Assembly (NCBI GenBank): GCA_012845835.1
Contig: JABAKD010000021.1
Location: forward strand, 13,308,295 to 13,372,294
DNA length: 64,000 nt
Source of the DNA: Undaria pinnatifida
Lineage: Eukaryota > Sar > Phaeophyceae > Laminariales > Alariaceae
Reading direction: 5' to 3'
Part shown: positions 1-10,699 of the stretch, in pieces
Numbering within the stretch: position 1 is the stretch's first letter
How the letters are laid out: every line of letters begins with the position of its first letter
Notes under the pieces: model-generated
Databases searched by the model: none
The model's input: the letters and a program-made list of their open reading frames with translations, nothing else
What the model was told of the DNA's origin: nothing
Position numbers and translations under genes: made by a program

Positions 1-2
1 AT

Positions 3-1202
3 ATAGACCAAGCTTTTGTGAGGGCAGATCTTGCCGAGGATGTCTATATGCGATTGCCAGAAGGGTGTGGTTCATTGACAGGGAAGGTTGTGAAGCTGAG
101 CAAGAGTCTTTATGGTTTGAGACAGGCGTCTAGACAGTGGTATGCATTACTGAGGAAATGTCTTTTGGATTTGGGGTTTGTGCAATGCTTGGCCGATTCG
201 TGTGTTTTTCGTTTGGTTGATATGGGGGAAGTAGTAATGCACCTAGTGGTGCATGTTGATGATATTTTTGTCGTGGGAAAGAAGGAAAGGTGTGATCAGC
301 TCGGGAAGGATCTCGGACGTCTTGTTCCAGTTAAGTCATTGGGCGAGCTCAAGTGGTACTCGGGGTGCTATTACGAGAGAGACAGGGAGGCAGGGAGGGT
401 GACTACTTCGCAACAGACGTACACGGAAGAATTGGGAGAGAAATATGGTGTGGAATGGGGCAACGCAATCCCGATTCCTACAACTTGGAGGCTTTGGGAT
501 TTTGATGTTGACAAGCCAAATGTTTTGTTTCCTTTCCGAGAGTTGATCGGTGCGCTTTTATGGATTGCATTGTTGACCAGGCCGGATATCGCGAATTCAG
601 TGAGGGCAGTAGCAAGGTATTGCGGTGCGCCGAAGCTGATCCAATGGAAAGCGGCACGTAGTATACTATGGTATGCAATGAGGACGAGTTCTTTTGGGAT
701 TTCCTTTCAGAAGGGGACGTTGACGGGGATTAGTTTGATTTCGTTCGCTGATGCCGATTATGCTTCGCGCAGTACGGACAGGAGAAGCGTGTTCGGGGGG
801 GTAGTGATGTGTGCGGGGGGGCCTGTTTCGTGGTACTCCAAGACGCAGAAGTGTGTGACTCTCTCGACTACTCAGGCGGAGTATGTTGCTATGTCGGACA
901 TGGGGAAGGATATTTTATTTTTGAGGCAGGTTTGGTGTTTTATGTTGCCGAAGGCAAGGATGCCGTGTATTGCCATGTATGAGGATAACGAGGGTGCCAT
1001 CCAAATCGCAAAGCACCCGATTTCGAACTCGAACTCGAAGCACATTGACGAGAGGCATCATTTTTTCAGGGAACTGGTAGAAAGGAAGGAGGTCGAAGTT
1101 ATCAACGTAGCGTCGCAGTACCAGCATGCTGACTTCCTCACCAAGGCATTACCTGAGAGGGAGATTGAATTTCACCGGGGGATAGCGATGAATTTGACGT
1201 GA
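3..1202 (+). CDS. Copia-type pol polyprotein, reverse transcriptase and RNase H end
   Basis: The frame is open from the window edge, so the true start lies upstream. The first residues (DQAFVRADLAEDVYMRLPEG) match the conserved 'AFL.G.L.E.VYM..P.G' block of copia reverse transcriptases. Next come KSLYGLRQASRQW and the catalytic HVDDIFVV block (YVDD-like, about codons 80-87). The RNase H domain follows, with its acidic residues in ADADYA, TQAEYVAM and EDNEGAI, and the protein ends in the typical copia tail HADFLTKALP. The product would copy the element's RNA into DNA and degrade the RNA strand inside cytoplasmic virus-like particles (family knowledge). No frameshift or stop is visible over about 400 codons. 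The stop is TGA at 1200-1202. Confidence 0.92.
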   Translation: MDQAFVRADLAEDVYMRLPEGCGSLTGKVVKLSKSLYGLRQASRQWYALLRKCLLDLGFVQCLADSCVFRLVDMGEVVMHLVVHVDDIFVVGKKERCDQLGKDLGRLVPVKSLGELKWYSGCYYERDREAGRVTTSQQTYTEELGEKYGVEWGNAIPIPTTWRLWDFDVDKPNVLFPFRELIGALLWIALLTRPDIANSVRAVARYCGAPKLIQWKAARSILWYAMRTSSFGISFQKGTLTGISLISFADADYASRSTDRRSVFGGVVMCAGGPVSWYSKTQKCVTLSTTQAEYVAMSDMGKDILFLRQVWCFMLPKARMPCIAMYEDNEGAIQIAKHPISNSNSKHIDERHHFFRELVERKEVEVINVASQYQHADFLTKALPEREIEFHRGIAMNLT

Positions 1203-1516
1203 TTTCTCTCTCGGATAGTGTTTGATTTTCTGACTTTCTATTTCTTACATGTTTGTTTGTTTTGTTTTCTGATGTATCTTTATGAGGGTTCAAGGATTTG
1301 CATTTAAATTGATCGATGGAAAATACTGAATAGTGTTTGAGTTTTAATGGTCATGGATGTGATGAGAACGGATTTGAGTGTTTTTGCATAATATGCAACA
1401 TTTTTTTGTTTTCTGGACTTGAGTAAAGAAAAACTCTGCAGAATTTTGGTATCTGGGAATGTACGTTTTAAAAAAATAGTCTGGATAAATCATGACAATG
1501 TTGCGAGTAGGGGGGC
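1203..1516 (+). other. Copia 3' untranslated region with polypurine tract
   Basis: AT-rich non-coding stretch between the pol stop and the LTR. It ends in a purine run (gagtagggggg, about 1505-1515), the primer site for plus-strand DNA synthesis in LTR elements. I see no gene here. Confidence 0.65.
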
Positions 1517-2021
1517 TATTGGACGTACTCACTCCATTGTCAGATTGCAAACCAAAATCCGTCGAAAAAATGGATCGGAGAATTTTGGGGGTTTCGTATA
1601 TGTGTGGGATGGATCTCCACAACGGGATTTTGTGTTGTGGGTCTTATGTGCCCGAATAATATCGCTCCATTTTTCGACTCTATTTTTGCGTTTACCTTGT
1701 ATCTTCTCTGTGTCTCTTCCACGGCTACCACGCCAAGGGCTACCACGCCCCATCTATATTGCAAGGGCTATCACGCCTTCACCACTGCACGGCTACCACT
1801 CCTGTGTATTTACATCCCGGCTATCACGCCACAGCACCGAGTTCCATTTCCGGGTTATCACACCTGAGCTATCACGCTTCACCACACACGTACCGGGTAA
1901 ATCGGGTTATTACACCCGCCTTAGTTAGTAGTTTGTAGTTTACCGATCACCGGCTATTACGACACCTTTCTCCTCCACCTACACCACCACCGGGGCGCCA
2001 CACGTACCAACCTACTCCACA
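1517..2021 (+). repeat. 3' LTR of the copia element
   Basis: It starts TATTGGACG just after the polypurine tract. Copia LTRs usually start TGTTGG, so the second base may be mutated. It ends ...CTCCACA before the satellite resumes. The partner LTR is outside the window, so the ends are inferred from the tract and from the satellite boundary. The 3' half carries a short degenerate repeat (see the entry at 1723). Confidence 0.6.
1723..1963 (+). repeat. Degenerate 12-13 bp repeat GGCTAYCACGCC inside the LTR
   Basis: About nine copies of GGCTA(C/T)CACGCC or close variants lie at irregular spacing (1724, 1739, 1768, 1791, 1819, 1852, 1869, 1906 and 1951). They occupy the presumed R/U5 part of the copia LTR. 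Repeated motifs in LTRs can be enhancer or packaging sites; no function is shown here. Confidence 0.6.
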
Positions 2022-3523
2022 ACCTTAATATCCACAAGCCGTAGCTGTGACTTTGTTTGGACCACACCCATTGGGTATGAATGGTCCGAGGTGATATGTT
2101 GAGGAATAGGGTTCGGAAGTGTGTTTATGTTGGTTGGTCGTGTCTAAATGTCGTGGTTTGGGGGTCGGGGCAGTTCGTGTAGCTGCTGTTTAAGGTGTTT
2201 CGGGAGAGGATCTTTGGCCGTCTACCAGTGAGTTTTAGGTTTGGCTGGCGCGGAGGTGAGATATTTCACTGTTGTGCGTATGGGATTAATAATTTGCTTT
2301 TTTCTCATCATCTATGATGTTGGATTCAATATCAGATTTTGGATACCTTGATATCCACGAGCCGTAACTGTCAATTTTATTGAACCACACCCGTTGGGTA
2401 GGAATGGTCCGAGGTGATATGTTAAGTAATAGAGTTGGGTAGTGGGTGTATGTTTGTTGGTCTTTCGTATGTGTCGTGGTTTCGGGGTCGGGGCAGTTCG
2501 TGTAGCTAGCTGCTGTTTGAGGTGTTTTGGGAGAGGATCGTTGGCCATCAACCAAGTGAGTTTCATGTCTGGCTGGCGAGGAGGTGAGATTTCTCATATG
2601 TTGTAGATATAGAATGTAAAATGCGGTATTTTTATTACCGTCTATGATATTGGAATCGGTATCAGACTTTGGATACCTTAATATCCACATGCCGTAACTG
2701 TGACTTTGTTTGGACGACACCCATTGGGTATGAATGGTCCGAAGTATTATGTTGAGGAATAAGGTTGGGTAGTGGGTGTATGTTGGTTGGTCCTGCGTAT
2801 GTGTCGTGGTTTTGAGGACATTGCAGCTCGTGTAGCTGCTGTTTGAGGTGTTTTAGGAGATGATCGTTTACCGTCTACCAGTGGGGTTTAGGTCTGGCTG
2901 GCGCCGAGGTGAGATTTCTCACTTGTTGTAAGAATCGAATGTAAATTGCGGTTTTGTCTTGCCGTCTATGATATTGGATTCGGTATCAGATTTTGGATAC
3001 CTTGATATCCACCAGCCGAAACTGCCAATTTGTTTGGACCACACCCATTGCGTATAAATAGTCCGAGGTGATATGTTGAGGAATAGGGTTCGGTAGTAGG
3101 TGTATGTTGGTCGGTCGTGTCTATGTGTCGTTGTTTCGGGGTCGGGGCGGTTCGTGTAGCTGCTGTGTGAGGTGTTTTGGGAGAGGATCGTTGGCCGTCT
3201 ACCAGTGAGTTTTGGGTCTGTCTGGCGAGGATATTAGATTTCTCACTTGTTGTAAGTATGCAATGTAAAATGCGGTATTTTATTACCGTCTATAATACTG
3301 GATTCGGTATCAGATTTTGGATACCTTAATATCCACAAGCCGTAACTGCGACTTTGTTTGGACCACACCCATTGGGTATGAATGGTCCGAGGTGATATGT
3401 TGAGCTATAGGATTCGGTAGTGGGTGTATGTTGGTTGGTCCTGCGTATGTGTCGTGGTTTCGGGGTCGGGGCAGCTCGTGTAGCTGCTGTTCGAGGTGTT
3501 TTGGGAGAGGATCGTTAGCCATC
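2022..3523. repeat. 324-bp satellite array, block 1
   Basis: About 4.6 tandem copies of a unit of about 324 bp. The anchor 'ggtatcaga.tttggatacc' recurs at 2658, 2982 and 3306, exactly 324 bp apart. Units differ by point changes of perhaps 10-15%. The block is bounded on the left by the copia LTR and on the right by Ty3-A, which split one unit at 3523/29741. No host gene is present; short open frames on the minus strand are part of the repeat. Confidence 0.95.
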
Positions 3524-3967
3524 TGTAACAAACGGATATAGAGCTATTTTAGTCACACGTACCCAAGTCTCCAATCCCTTGTCCCAGCTCTCCCACTGCT
3601 TTTAGGTTGTTTCCTCCGTGTCAACCTTCAGGCCGATTCGTCCTGTCCGCTTGTTGCAACAGCTGCATGCAAACACCAGTCTTCTCGTCTTGCGCAGTCC
3701 TATCCCGAGAGCTCGTACAATATAACAGGTCTCCGGATGAAACCTCCAACAATGCCTCACGTTAACGATTGCTGTACTCAAGGTAGGTTCGCAGTCATTC
3801 ACGCTCATGTCAGACCAAGTTCATGTTCCTTCTTCCCTCGTTTGGTTTTGTGTGTGTTTGGACTGAGGCCGTGAGCAGCACGCTTTCTAGACTGATCGGC
3901 GTTATACAGACGTAGGAAGCATTCCGCCACGGGGTTTCATGTGACGTCATATCAATCCGTTGCAACA
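3524..3967 (-). repeat. 3' LTR of Ty3-A
   Basis: Matches 29294-29740 over its whole length at about 90% identity. In element orientation it begins TGTTGCAACGG and ends GTTACA, the usual TG...CA ends. It adjoins a run of seven G on the minus strand (3968-3974). Confidence 0.9.
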
Positions 3968-3974
3968 CCCCCCC
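3968..3974 (-). other. Polypurine tract of Ty3-A
   Basis: Seven consecutive G on the minus strand lie directly before the 3' LTR. This is where the plus-strand primer is expected in a Ty3/gypsy element, and it independently fixes the element's orientation. Confidence 0.7.
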
Positions 3975-4352
3975 AGCACGGCTTCTCAGGAATACCGTGC
4001 TAACCGGGCTGCAGATACACTGGAGTAAGAGTGAAGGCCTTTTCCCACACTTAGTCGTGTTCCGATTACCCTTAGGCTCGAATGAGTAGCATCTAACATG
4101 ATCATGGATAGGCGTCTCTCAAGGGGTAGGGACCCTGGGCCTCGCGCTGTTTTTTTCGCATTAGGTCCCAGATCGGTACTGCTGGACTTTCTAGTATTTG
4201 TCATCAAGCGCACTAGCTGAAAACCTCTTATCCATCACTTCCCGGCTTTTCCCAATAACCCGGGTAGGCCGAGGCCTTCATCCTCCTCGCTGGTCGATCT
4301 CCGGCCAACGATTTCTCCCTTTCTACGTCAGCCTTCACTTCACGTTCCACGT

Positions 4353-4856
4353 TTACGGGGAACCGGATTGTGAGTTTCCGGTCCTCCTACCTTTCAGGAT
4401 TTCACGTGCATTGAGCTCCTCCCAATCTCCGTCTGCATACCGAACTCGCCAGTACAGTGACTTGTAGTCGAAGACCTTTAAAAGGTGACGCTTCTTGTTT
4501 CCTTCGTCGTCCGCGACATCCCTCCAGATCACGGTCCCCACAGGGTGTTGTTTCAACGCTTGTTCGCGGTCGATCCCATCTCTTTCATTCCGCGTTAACG
4601 TCCAAGTTGGTCTTTCCCGGCACTCCGCTCCGTGATACATTTCCCACAGCGCTAGAAAACGTCCAGCTGTGAAAGGGTAAAGCTGTCTCGTGCCTCCTCT
4701 TCGGACAGCCACTGCGACTCCGTGCCATCCACGAATCGTCCCTTGTATCGCCACTTCCAAGCGTTGCCATGACCCATCACAGCCTTTCTGTCTATTAGGG
4801 TATACATAGGCGACGCTACAATCGACGCCTCCGCCGGTCCGAAGACAACTCCCCAT
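4353..4856 (-). pseudogene. Ty3-A pol C-terminus with Tudor-like motif
   Basis: This frame continues the Ty3-A integrase tail after a frameshift near 4670. Close to the end it reads VFDYKSLYWRVRYADGDWEE (about 4480-4400). A 'DY...YWRV.Y.DGD.EEL' block resembles the aromatic-rich folds of Tudor/PWWP-type readers that bind modified histones or other targets. Such blocks occur at the C-terminus of some retroelement pol proteins in protists and algae (general recollection). It could guide integration to particular chromatin (inference). The stop is near 4353, followed by about 380 bp of non-coding sequence before the 3' LTR. Confidence 0.55.
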
Positions 4857-5994
4857 GCCAGGTGAGCAAATTCGTTTCCGACGTCGTGACGGAGGTCGTC
4901 CGGACGTAAGTGGAACATCTTGATGTTCGATGCTGACACCCGTCGTCCGCGAATCCCTCGTCCATTCATCGTGACGATGTAGCTGAGTCCTGGCAAGACA
5001 ACTTCAGTCACCTCCCAAGGTCCGGTCCAGTGCTCGTGGGGTAGTTTATATTGTATCCCTTCCCTTGCCATCACAGACTCCGCCTCCTTCACCAGCACCT
5101 TATCTCCGACAACAACACGGGTCCCTACCGAGGTCCGACCGATTTCAGCATTCCGACTCTCACGACCTTTCTGCCTGTCTTCATGCCTTTTCGATAGAGC
5201 TGTCCGTACATTCCGTACCTCCTTGTACGCTTGACGTTTTTCGGCTACGTAACTGTGCATCCCGCCTCCGAAATCACCACCATCTATCTCAGGGTGCGTA
5301 GCATCAAGTTGCGTGCGTGCATCACGACCGAAGAACAGACGGAAGGGAGTTGGCTTCCCCGGCAGGCGCAGGTCCGACGTGGTGCGATGGATCCACAGTG
5401 CCGGTTGTACGTATTCGCCACATCTGCGAGGCCAGGTCTTGCACAGTTCTCCTATTGCTTGGTGTAGCCACCCTCCCAATCTCTCTACCGTCCCCTGTGC
5501 CCATGGATGATCGGCAGGCCCATAGGCGATGGTCACGTTCAACCACATACATAAGTGTTGCATCACCTCTGCCGTGAACTCGGATCCCGGATCACTGCGA
5601 ACATACAGCGGTAGCCCAAAAGTATCGTAGGGAGTGGAAAGGCGAAAAAGAACTTGCTGGCTTTGTCAACTGCTACCAGTAGAACTTGGTTGCCTGCGTC
5701 TGACTTCACCTCCATGTCCTGGATGTCCACTTCGAGTACTTCTCCGGGTCGTAGAAACCTCGACGGTAGCATGGCAAACCGTTGACACGCTGACCGCTTG
5801 CGACGTCTGCACCCACACGAGAGGACGTAGTCTCTTACGTCCTTGATGAGGGTGGGCCAGCAGTACCGATGACTAATCAAGGCTGCAGTTCGTGCCGTCC
5901 CCGGATGCCCACAGGTGCTGTGCGCCAGCGCCATAATCCCTGGAACGAGAGATAGGGGAACTGCAAGTTGTGGGATCTTTCCCCGAGGTGCCAC
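4652..5994 (-). pseudogene. Ty3-A integrase, frameshifted
   Basis: Minus-strand frames give an integrase in order. The zinc-binding part has AHSTCGHPGTARTAALISHR then a Cys pair in LSCGC. The catalytic core has its first Asp in LEVDIQDME, the second in RSDPGSEF (about 5600) and the Glu in GTVERLGGW (about 5510). All three acidic residues are still present, but a frameshift near 5620 separates the first from the others. The C-terminal part (KVLVKEA..., HWTGPWEVTEV) matches the GPY/F region. It is followed by WKWRYKGRFVDGTESQW, resembling a degenerate chromodomain. In an intact element this enzyme inserts the DNA copy into chromosomes. The copy is not functional as it stands. Confidence 0.8.
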
Positions 5995-6063
5995 CTACAA
6001 GAGGGCGTTATCATCCATCACATATTCGCTACCTCCTGATCCTCGGTTTCCCGTTTCCTGAAG

Positions 6064-6459
6064 TTATTTCCGAATCTTGCCAAGTACCATATCTTCGCAC
6101 TGCCTCTGCATCAGCTGCGGCAAATGCTGGAGAATAGCTGTCACCCTTTCCAACATGGATGGCTCTGGCCGCTGGGGTCCCTTGGCCTCTTTACCTGATC
6201 CGCATGAACGGCTGCTGGTGTCCTTTGGTGATTCTTCCAACGGATCACGTTGCCGTTTCTGTCTTGGGATGGGCTCTCTCTGTCCCCTGCGTTTGCGTGG
6301 GCGATCAACTTCCACTGGTAGGTCAGTACTAGTGACCGTTTGCGCCGTTGCATTCTCCATCTCCTCCTCAGCTAACGGCGGTTCTGCCTCCCATGCAACA
6401 TCCGGTTCCTGGGAAGTGGTTTTTGCCTGCGATCTCGTGACCGCTCTTGTCACCTCCAA
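6064..6459 (-). pseudogene. Ty3-A spacer between RNase H and integrase
   Basis: An open frame rich in charged residues, Pro and Gln (RPRKRRGQREP..., MLERVTAILQHLPQLMQRQ) lies between the RNase H part and the integrase. It has no recognisable domain. Its position and polarity suggest that it belongs to the Ty3-A polyprotein as a linker of about 130 residues, unusually long for the family. It contains a basic patch that could act as a nuclear localisation signal (inference). Confidence 0.45.
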
Positions 6460-6656
6460 GGCTATTGATGCTGCGAGTTAATCTTCAAACCTCCTGCAGG
6501 CGTCACCGACCACCACGTCTGGTTTCACCTCTCTCAACATGGTTAGGCATTCCGGCGACACTGTTGTCACCCTAGGTTACTTCGCACCTTTGTCCAGTCC
6601 GTTTTCTCTGATGCATTCCAGTGCTCTCCAGTCCTGGTCTACTGCTCCTCTGACCG

Positions 6657-8282
6657 TCAGCAACCCCTCTGATGCGAGGATGCTGCCTTCTCCCCCACAG
6701 TCGAGCATGACCACCACTGGAAGCTCCGGTGAGATGACAAGCTTGCCCTGTTGAGTATCTGCCTCTGATGGGTCTGCGGGTTTGAGTGCGACGGCTGCAA
6801 GTACTGTAAGACATGAGTACTAGATCCGTCCACATCTTCTACTCCTAAGGTTTCGAGGTGTACGCCGTCGAGCACTGGCCCCTGTTGCCCTTTGTAAACG
6901 TTTGGCAACGACTCGTCTCCTGGAAAAGAGTCGTCGAAATCTTCGATCACGATGCTCTTGTTCGGTAACCGCGACATGGCGTCTGGGAGCTGATGTTGTG
7001 TCCCCGGCCTCCACTTCAAGGTTATGTCGTGCTCCATCAACCACAGAGCCCAGCGGTGGTATTCCGGTGCGAGAGATTGGCTTTTGAAGAGCCAAGTTAA
7101 CGCCGAACAGTCTGTGATGAGCGTGAACGGTCGTCCCCAAAGATAGGGTTGGAATTTGCTCACTGCCCACATGACCGATATGCATTCACGACCCATTGCT
7201 GACCTTTTGGAGACTTCTCTCGACCATCTTTTGCTGCCATACGCGATACCCTTTTCCACTTCTTCGATGCATTGTGTTAGCACCGCTCCTGCTCCTAACT
7301 GACTGGCAGCGGTGGACAGCGAGAACGGTTCTGTCCACACCGGCAGGGCTAGGATTGGAGGTGACGTCAAACCTTCGATAAGCGCATCAAAAGCTTTGTT
7401 TTGCTTTTTTCCCCATGGGGCTTTCTCTTTCTTCGCTTTCTTGGTTCTGAACCTTGGATCTCTCAGCAAGTCGGAAATGGGCGCCGCCACTGTGCTATAC
7501 TGGGGTACGAAGTGTCGTAAGCATCCTGTCATACCCAGCAACACTCGCACTTCCTCCACCGTGTTCGGCCTGGACAGCTGCGTGATAGCATCGATCTTGC
7601 CCGGGGCTGGCCTGGTACCAAGTCTATCCACGATCATGCCGACGAACTCCATGACCGACTGACAGAAATGCGATTTCTGAAGATTTTCGGTCAAACGTCC
7701 TTGCCCTAGACACTCTAACGTTTCTCGCAACAGTACCAGTTGACCTTCAAGAGTTTTCGACGGGATGGCAATGTCGTCCAACTATTTTTTTATTCCCCTA
7801 TCCTTGACCGTTAACAGTCCCCCTCCAACGTAGTTGGCAAACGCCGAAGGCACTGTCTTCAACCCGAAGCCGCAGCGAACAAATTCCTACAGCTCTCCGT
7901 CAGCGTCTCGAAATGCCGTCAGGTGTCGATCATCCTCATGGATCTCGAGCTGTAAGAATCATGAAGCTAAATCGATGCTAGAAAATTACTTCGACCCTTC
8001 CATCTCGTCTACAATATGCTGCAAGTCTCCGAGTCCACCACTCTGTGATTTGATAAGCGCATTGATACCTCGAAAATCCTGTCCAACCCGCACTGTCCCA
8101 TCTTTCTTGCGAACCGTCGAACAATTGGCGGCCGACTCGGAAGTTGATTCCCGAATGGATCCATTCTTCAGGAGTTTCACCACCTCAGTCTGAATCATCT
8201 CGCGCTGTTCCGGGCTGTAGTGTCGAATGGGCGCCACGTATGGCTTGACGTTGGGATCTTTGAGCTCCAGTCGCATGGGCAC
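6657..8282 (-). pseudogene. Ty3-A reverse transcriptase and RNase H, broken
   Basis: The frame from 8282 gives the N-terminal fingers (IQTEVVKLLKNGSIRESTS, VRKKDGTVRVGQDFRGINAL). The frame breaks near 7985 and the catalytic block resumes as LDDIAIPSKT at about 7781, right after an in-frame TAG. The thumb and connection follow (NLQKSHFCQSVMEFVGMIVD). The RNase H part shows STAASQLGAGAVLTQ, where the usual first catalytic Asp (TDAS) is Ala, then RECISVMWAV, LITDCSALTWLF and LPDAMSRLPN. One or more frameshifts, a stop before the active site and a lost RNase H Asp make this copy dead, in keeping with its divergent LTRs. Confidence 0.85.
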
Positions 8283-8735
8283 TCTTGGGGTTGACCGAGA
8301 ACACGTCGATGTACTCGTTGAGAATGCCCATCAATGTGTCCATTTCGCTCGCACTGAGCTGTCCGAAGTTGGCCTCTCCCAGGTCCACCTTGGGGGCTTC
8401 GCTCGTTATCTCTGTGATTTCACCACCTTTGTTGCATTGCTCCGGTGGTCTCCCTTTGTCTGTTTGATCCCGTCGTCCTGTTTGGGGCTTGTCGGTTCTT
8501 CCGGCACCGGGTTTATGAGTGACTTCATGCGTTCCCGATCGTAATTATTAACAGCGTAAACCGTGGCAATCACCAGCCCCCCTTGGATCTTCACATTATC
8601 CTGGATAACATTCGACAACTTACATTGAAGTGGTATACCTGGGAACCACCACTGTGCCCCCCTTGGCACTCTTAGATCCACTCCTAGTTTAAGATCGTAG
8701 CAATTAGTTGGCTCTACCACTACGAGCTGCTGCAC

Positions 8736-9356
8736 TTAAGGCTGAGGGCCTTTGACAAAAGCGTCTACCTGGATACTGGTACAACCTGGAACCTCTACGT
8801 CTTTTGCAATGCGTAGTTTCCAGTGCAGAGTGCCTTCGTCCTCCCGAACAGAGTTTCCTAACTCCATAATCCCCGCCGGGATCTTCGGTCCCTCCAATTC
8901 TTCCGGTTCTTGCTCGTTCGTTGACGGTTTCACCGCGCAATAGTGGTCCCATTCGGCACACATCGCTCCTGCCGCGGCCTCTCCGACCTCATTCGAGGCG
9001 AATGGTACCTTCGCTGAGGATGGTGTCGGCCGGAAACCCTCCTCACCATCGAAGCTGATGATACTTCGATTGTCTTTCATTAACGCGACTTCAAGCACCA
9101 TCGCATACGGAAGTCCCTTCACCACCTTGAACTTCACGCGGAAGATTTGGTCGACCGGTGCAAAGACTAGTGGTAGCAAGCACGAGCCTACCACTTCCAT
9201 CGGGGGTACTGCGCTGTTCTGTGGGTTTGCTGTGCGGAGTAGGCCGTCTCCCGTTGGATTTATCAGCGACTTTCCGTAACCATCACGTTCTTCAATAGGT
9301 TCGATGAACTGCCGTGACACATAGTTTCCTCCACCCGCCTCGGTATCCACCAGCAC
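8736..9356 (-). pseudogene. Ty3-A aspartic protease region
   Basis: The frame begins with VLVDTEAGGGNYVSRQF, matching the retropepsin active-site block DTGA but with Glu in place of Gly. About 70 residues on is GLPYAMVLEVALMKDNRSI, which corresponds to the family's 'YDVILG..FL' block. The protease would cut the Gag-Pol precursor. The altered DTE triad and lack of a clean join to the reverse transcriptase frame point to decay. The 450 bp between this region and the reverse transcriptase are poorly conserved linker. Confidence 0.65.
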
Positions 9357-9426
9357 CGCAACCGGAAGTCACCGGCTCGACCTCGTTGCATGCTACAACG
9401 TTGCATGAGCCCTAACCTGTGACGTC

Positions 9427-9831
9427 TTAGTTTGCAGTGCTCCCATTCCCGATCGGTGAGCGGAACTCTCTGAACCTTGGCTGCTGTTGACCAGTGAACC
9501 CTCTCTGCTGTTGGCCAGCGAACCCTGGCTGTTGTTTGACCAGTGAACCCTGACTGCTGTTGGTCAGTGAACCTTGGCTGCTGTTGACCAGCAAACCCTG
9601 GCCGCTGTTGGCCAGCAAACCCTGGCTATTGTTGGCCCGCGACCTTGGCGCCATCGGAGGTCCCCATCGCGATCTAGGGTTCGGTGGTGCTCCTCTTGGG
9701 GTTGTCTGTGGACCCCATCGTCCTCCGATTCCAAACGGTGACCATGGGGAGGAAGCAGACATCTGATTGTACCCGCCTCCCGTTCCTACAGGATTTGCCA
9801 GTCCAAGGCTTGCTAGCGGGCAGGGATGCAT
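9427..9831 (-). pseudogene. Gag-like Gln/Gly/Asn-rich segment upstream of the Ty3-A protease
   Basis: A minus-strand open frame directly upstream of the protease has a Pro/Gly-rich first half (WSPFGIGGRWGPQTTPRG). A second half has seven imperfect repeats of 9-10 residues (NNSQGLLAN, NSGQGLLV, NSSQGSLT, KQQPGFAGQ and so on) from a 27-30 bp DNA repeat (9478-9640). Its position just before the protease suggests the C-terminal tail of Gag. No zinc knuckle is visible. The repeats may be a late expansion. Confidence 0.45.
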
Positions 9832-9977
9832 GTATATCGTTCCCAGTCCTGCTGCCCCTTGTCCCGCACCACCCTGTGGACCCCATCCAACCTGGCCGCC
9901 CTGTGACGGGCCTCCCTATGGTGGGCCTCCCCAAGGGTAAGGTGCAGCAAACGGTCCCCAAAAAGGTGCTCCAAAAA

Positions 9978-10300
9978 GTTCCCCCTCTTCCTGCCATGTT
10001 ATTCCCTCCAATCACTCCTCACCTCCCGTCCGTTCGGCTAGGGTGCACTAAAAGGTCCCCCAAAAGGTCCCCCTCTTCCCGCCATGTTATTTCCTCCAAT
10101 AACTCGTCCCCCCCCGTCCCCTCGGGTAGGGTGCACCAAAAGGTCCCCAAAAAGGTCCCCCAAAAAGGTCCCCCTCTTCCTGATATATTATTTCCTCCAA
10201 TCACTCCTCCCGTCTCGTCCCCTCGGGTAGGGTGCACCAAAAGGTCTCCAAAAAGGTTCCCCTCTTCCTGCCATGTTATTTCCTCCAATCACTCCTCCCC
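9978..10300. repeat. Tandem repeat of about 90-100 bp, four copies
   Basis: The block 'ccctcttcc.gccatgttatt.cctccaat.actc' begins at 9983, 10071, 10172 and 10260 (spacings of 88, 101 and 88). Each copy ends in a run of 'aaaaggtcccc'. On the minus strand the units would encode Gly/Asn-rich peptide (GGNNMAGRGGPFWG). They lie upstream of the gag-like segment of Ty3-A and probably expanded within it. Confidence 0.8.
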
Positions 10301-10364
10301 CCCTCCCCGGGACGCCGCCCGTTTCCCTTTGACGAAACCTTTCGCTTTGCTGTCGTGTAAAGTA

Positions 10365-10545
10365 CGATGAGCTCGACGAAGTTGTGCAGTACACGACGTA
10401 CTCGACGACGCTGTGTTGTATCCGACGAATGAAGCTGTGCAGTAGTAGGAGCTGTGCAATATGCGACTGACTTGATGAGGCTGCGTGGTACACGATGTAC
10501 TCGACGAAGCTGCGTCGTATAAGGTGAAGATGGTATCCAACGATG
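10365..10545. repeat. Short degenerate tandem repeat of about 42 bp
   Basis: A motif of the form 'ctcgacgaagctgtg.agta' recurs five or six times with partial units (for example near 10373, 10398, 10430, 10467 and 10500). It is probably non-coding and sits in the upstream part of Ty3-A. Confidence 0.5.
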
Positions 10546-10699
10546 CAGTCTAGGGAGACGAGTGGAGTCCAGGGGATCGATGGAGTCCAGTAACACCAAG
10601 TTGTCCGCACTAAACGGGTACAAACAGTGGCTTGGGACAAGGTCGGTGGGAAAGAGGGGTGGTCAACGGTTTCCAGTACATGCATATTTGCCTTCCTGA

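Larger units (their letters stand above)
1..2021 (+). mobile_element. Ty1/copia LTR retrotransposon, 3' part
   Basis: The window opens inside a Ty1/copia element. In order there is the C-terminal part of pol (reverse transcriptase and RNase H), about 300 bp of AT-rich untranslated sequence, a polypurine tract near 1505-1515 and a 3' LTR running to about 2021. Satellite sequence resumes at once after it (accttaatatccac...), so the element sits in the satellite array. The 5' LTR, gag, protease and integrase lie outside the window. The pol frame is intact for all of its visible length, which suggests a fairly recent insertion. Confidence 0.85.

Noticed and set aside
5065-5577. Several plus-strand frames
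   Set aside because: They are shadows of the Ty3-A integrase on the minus strand.
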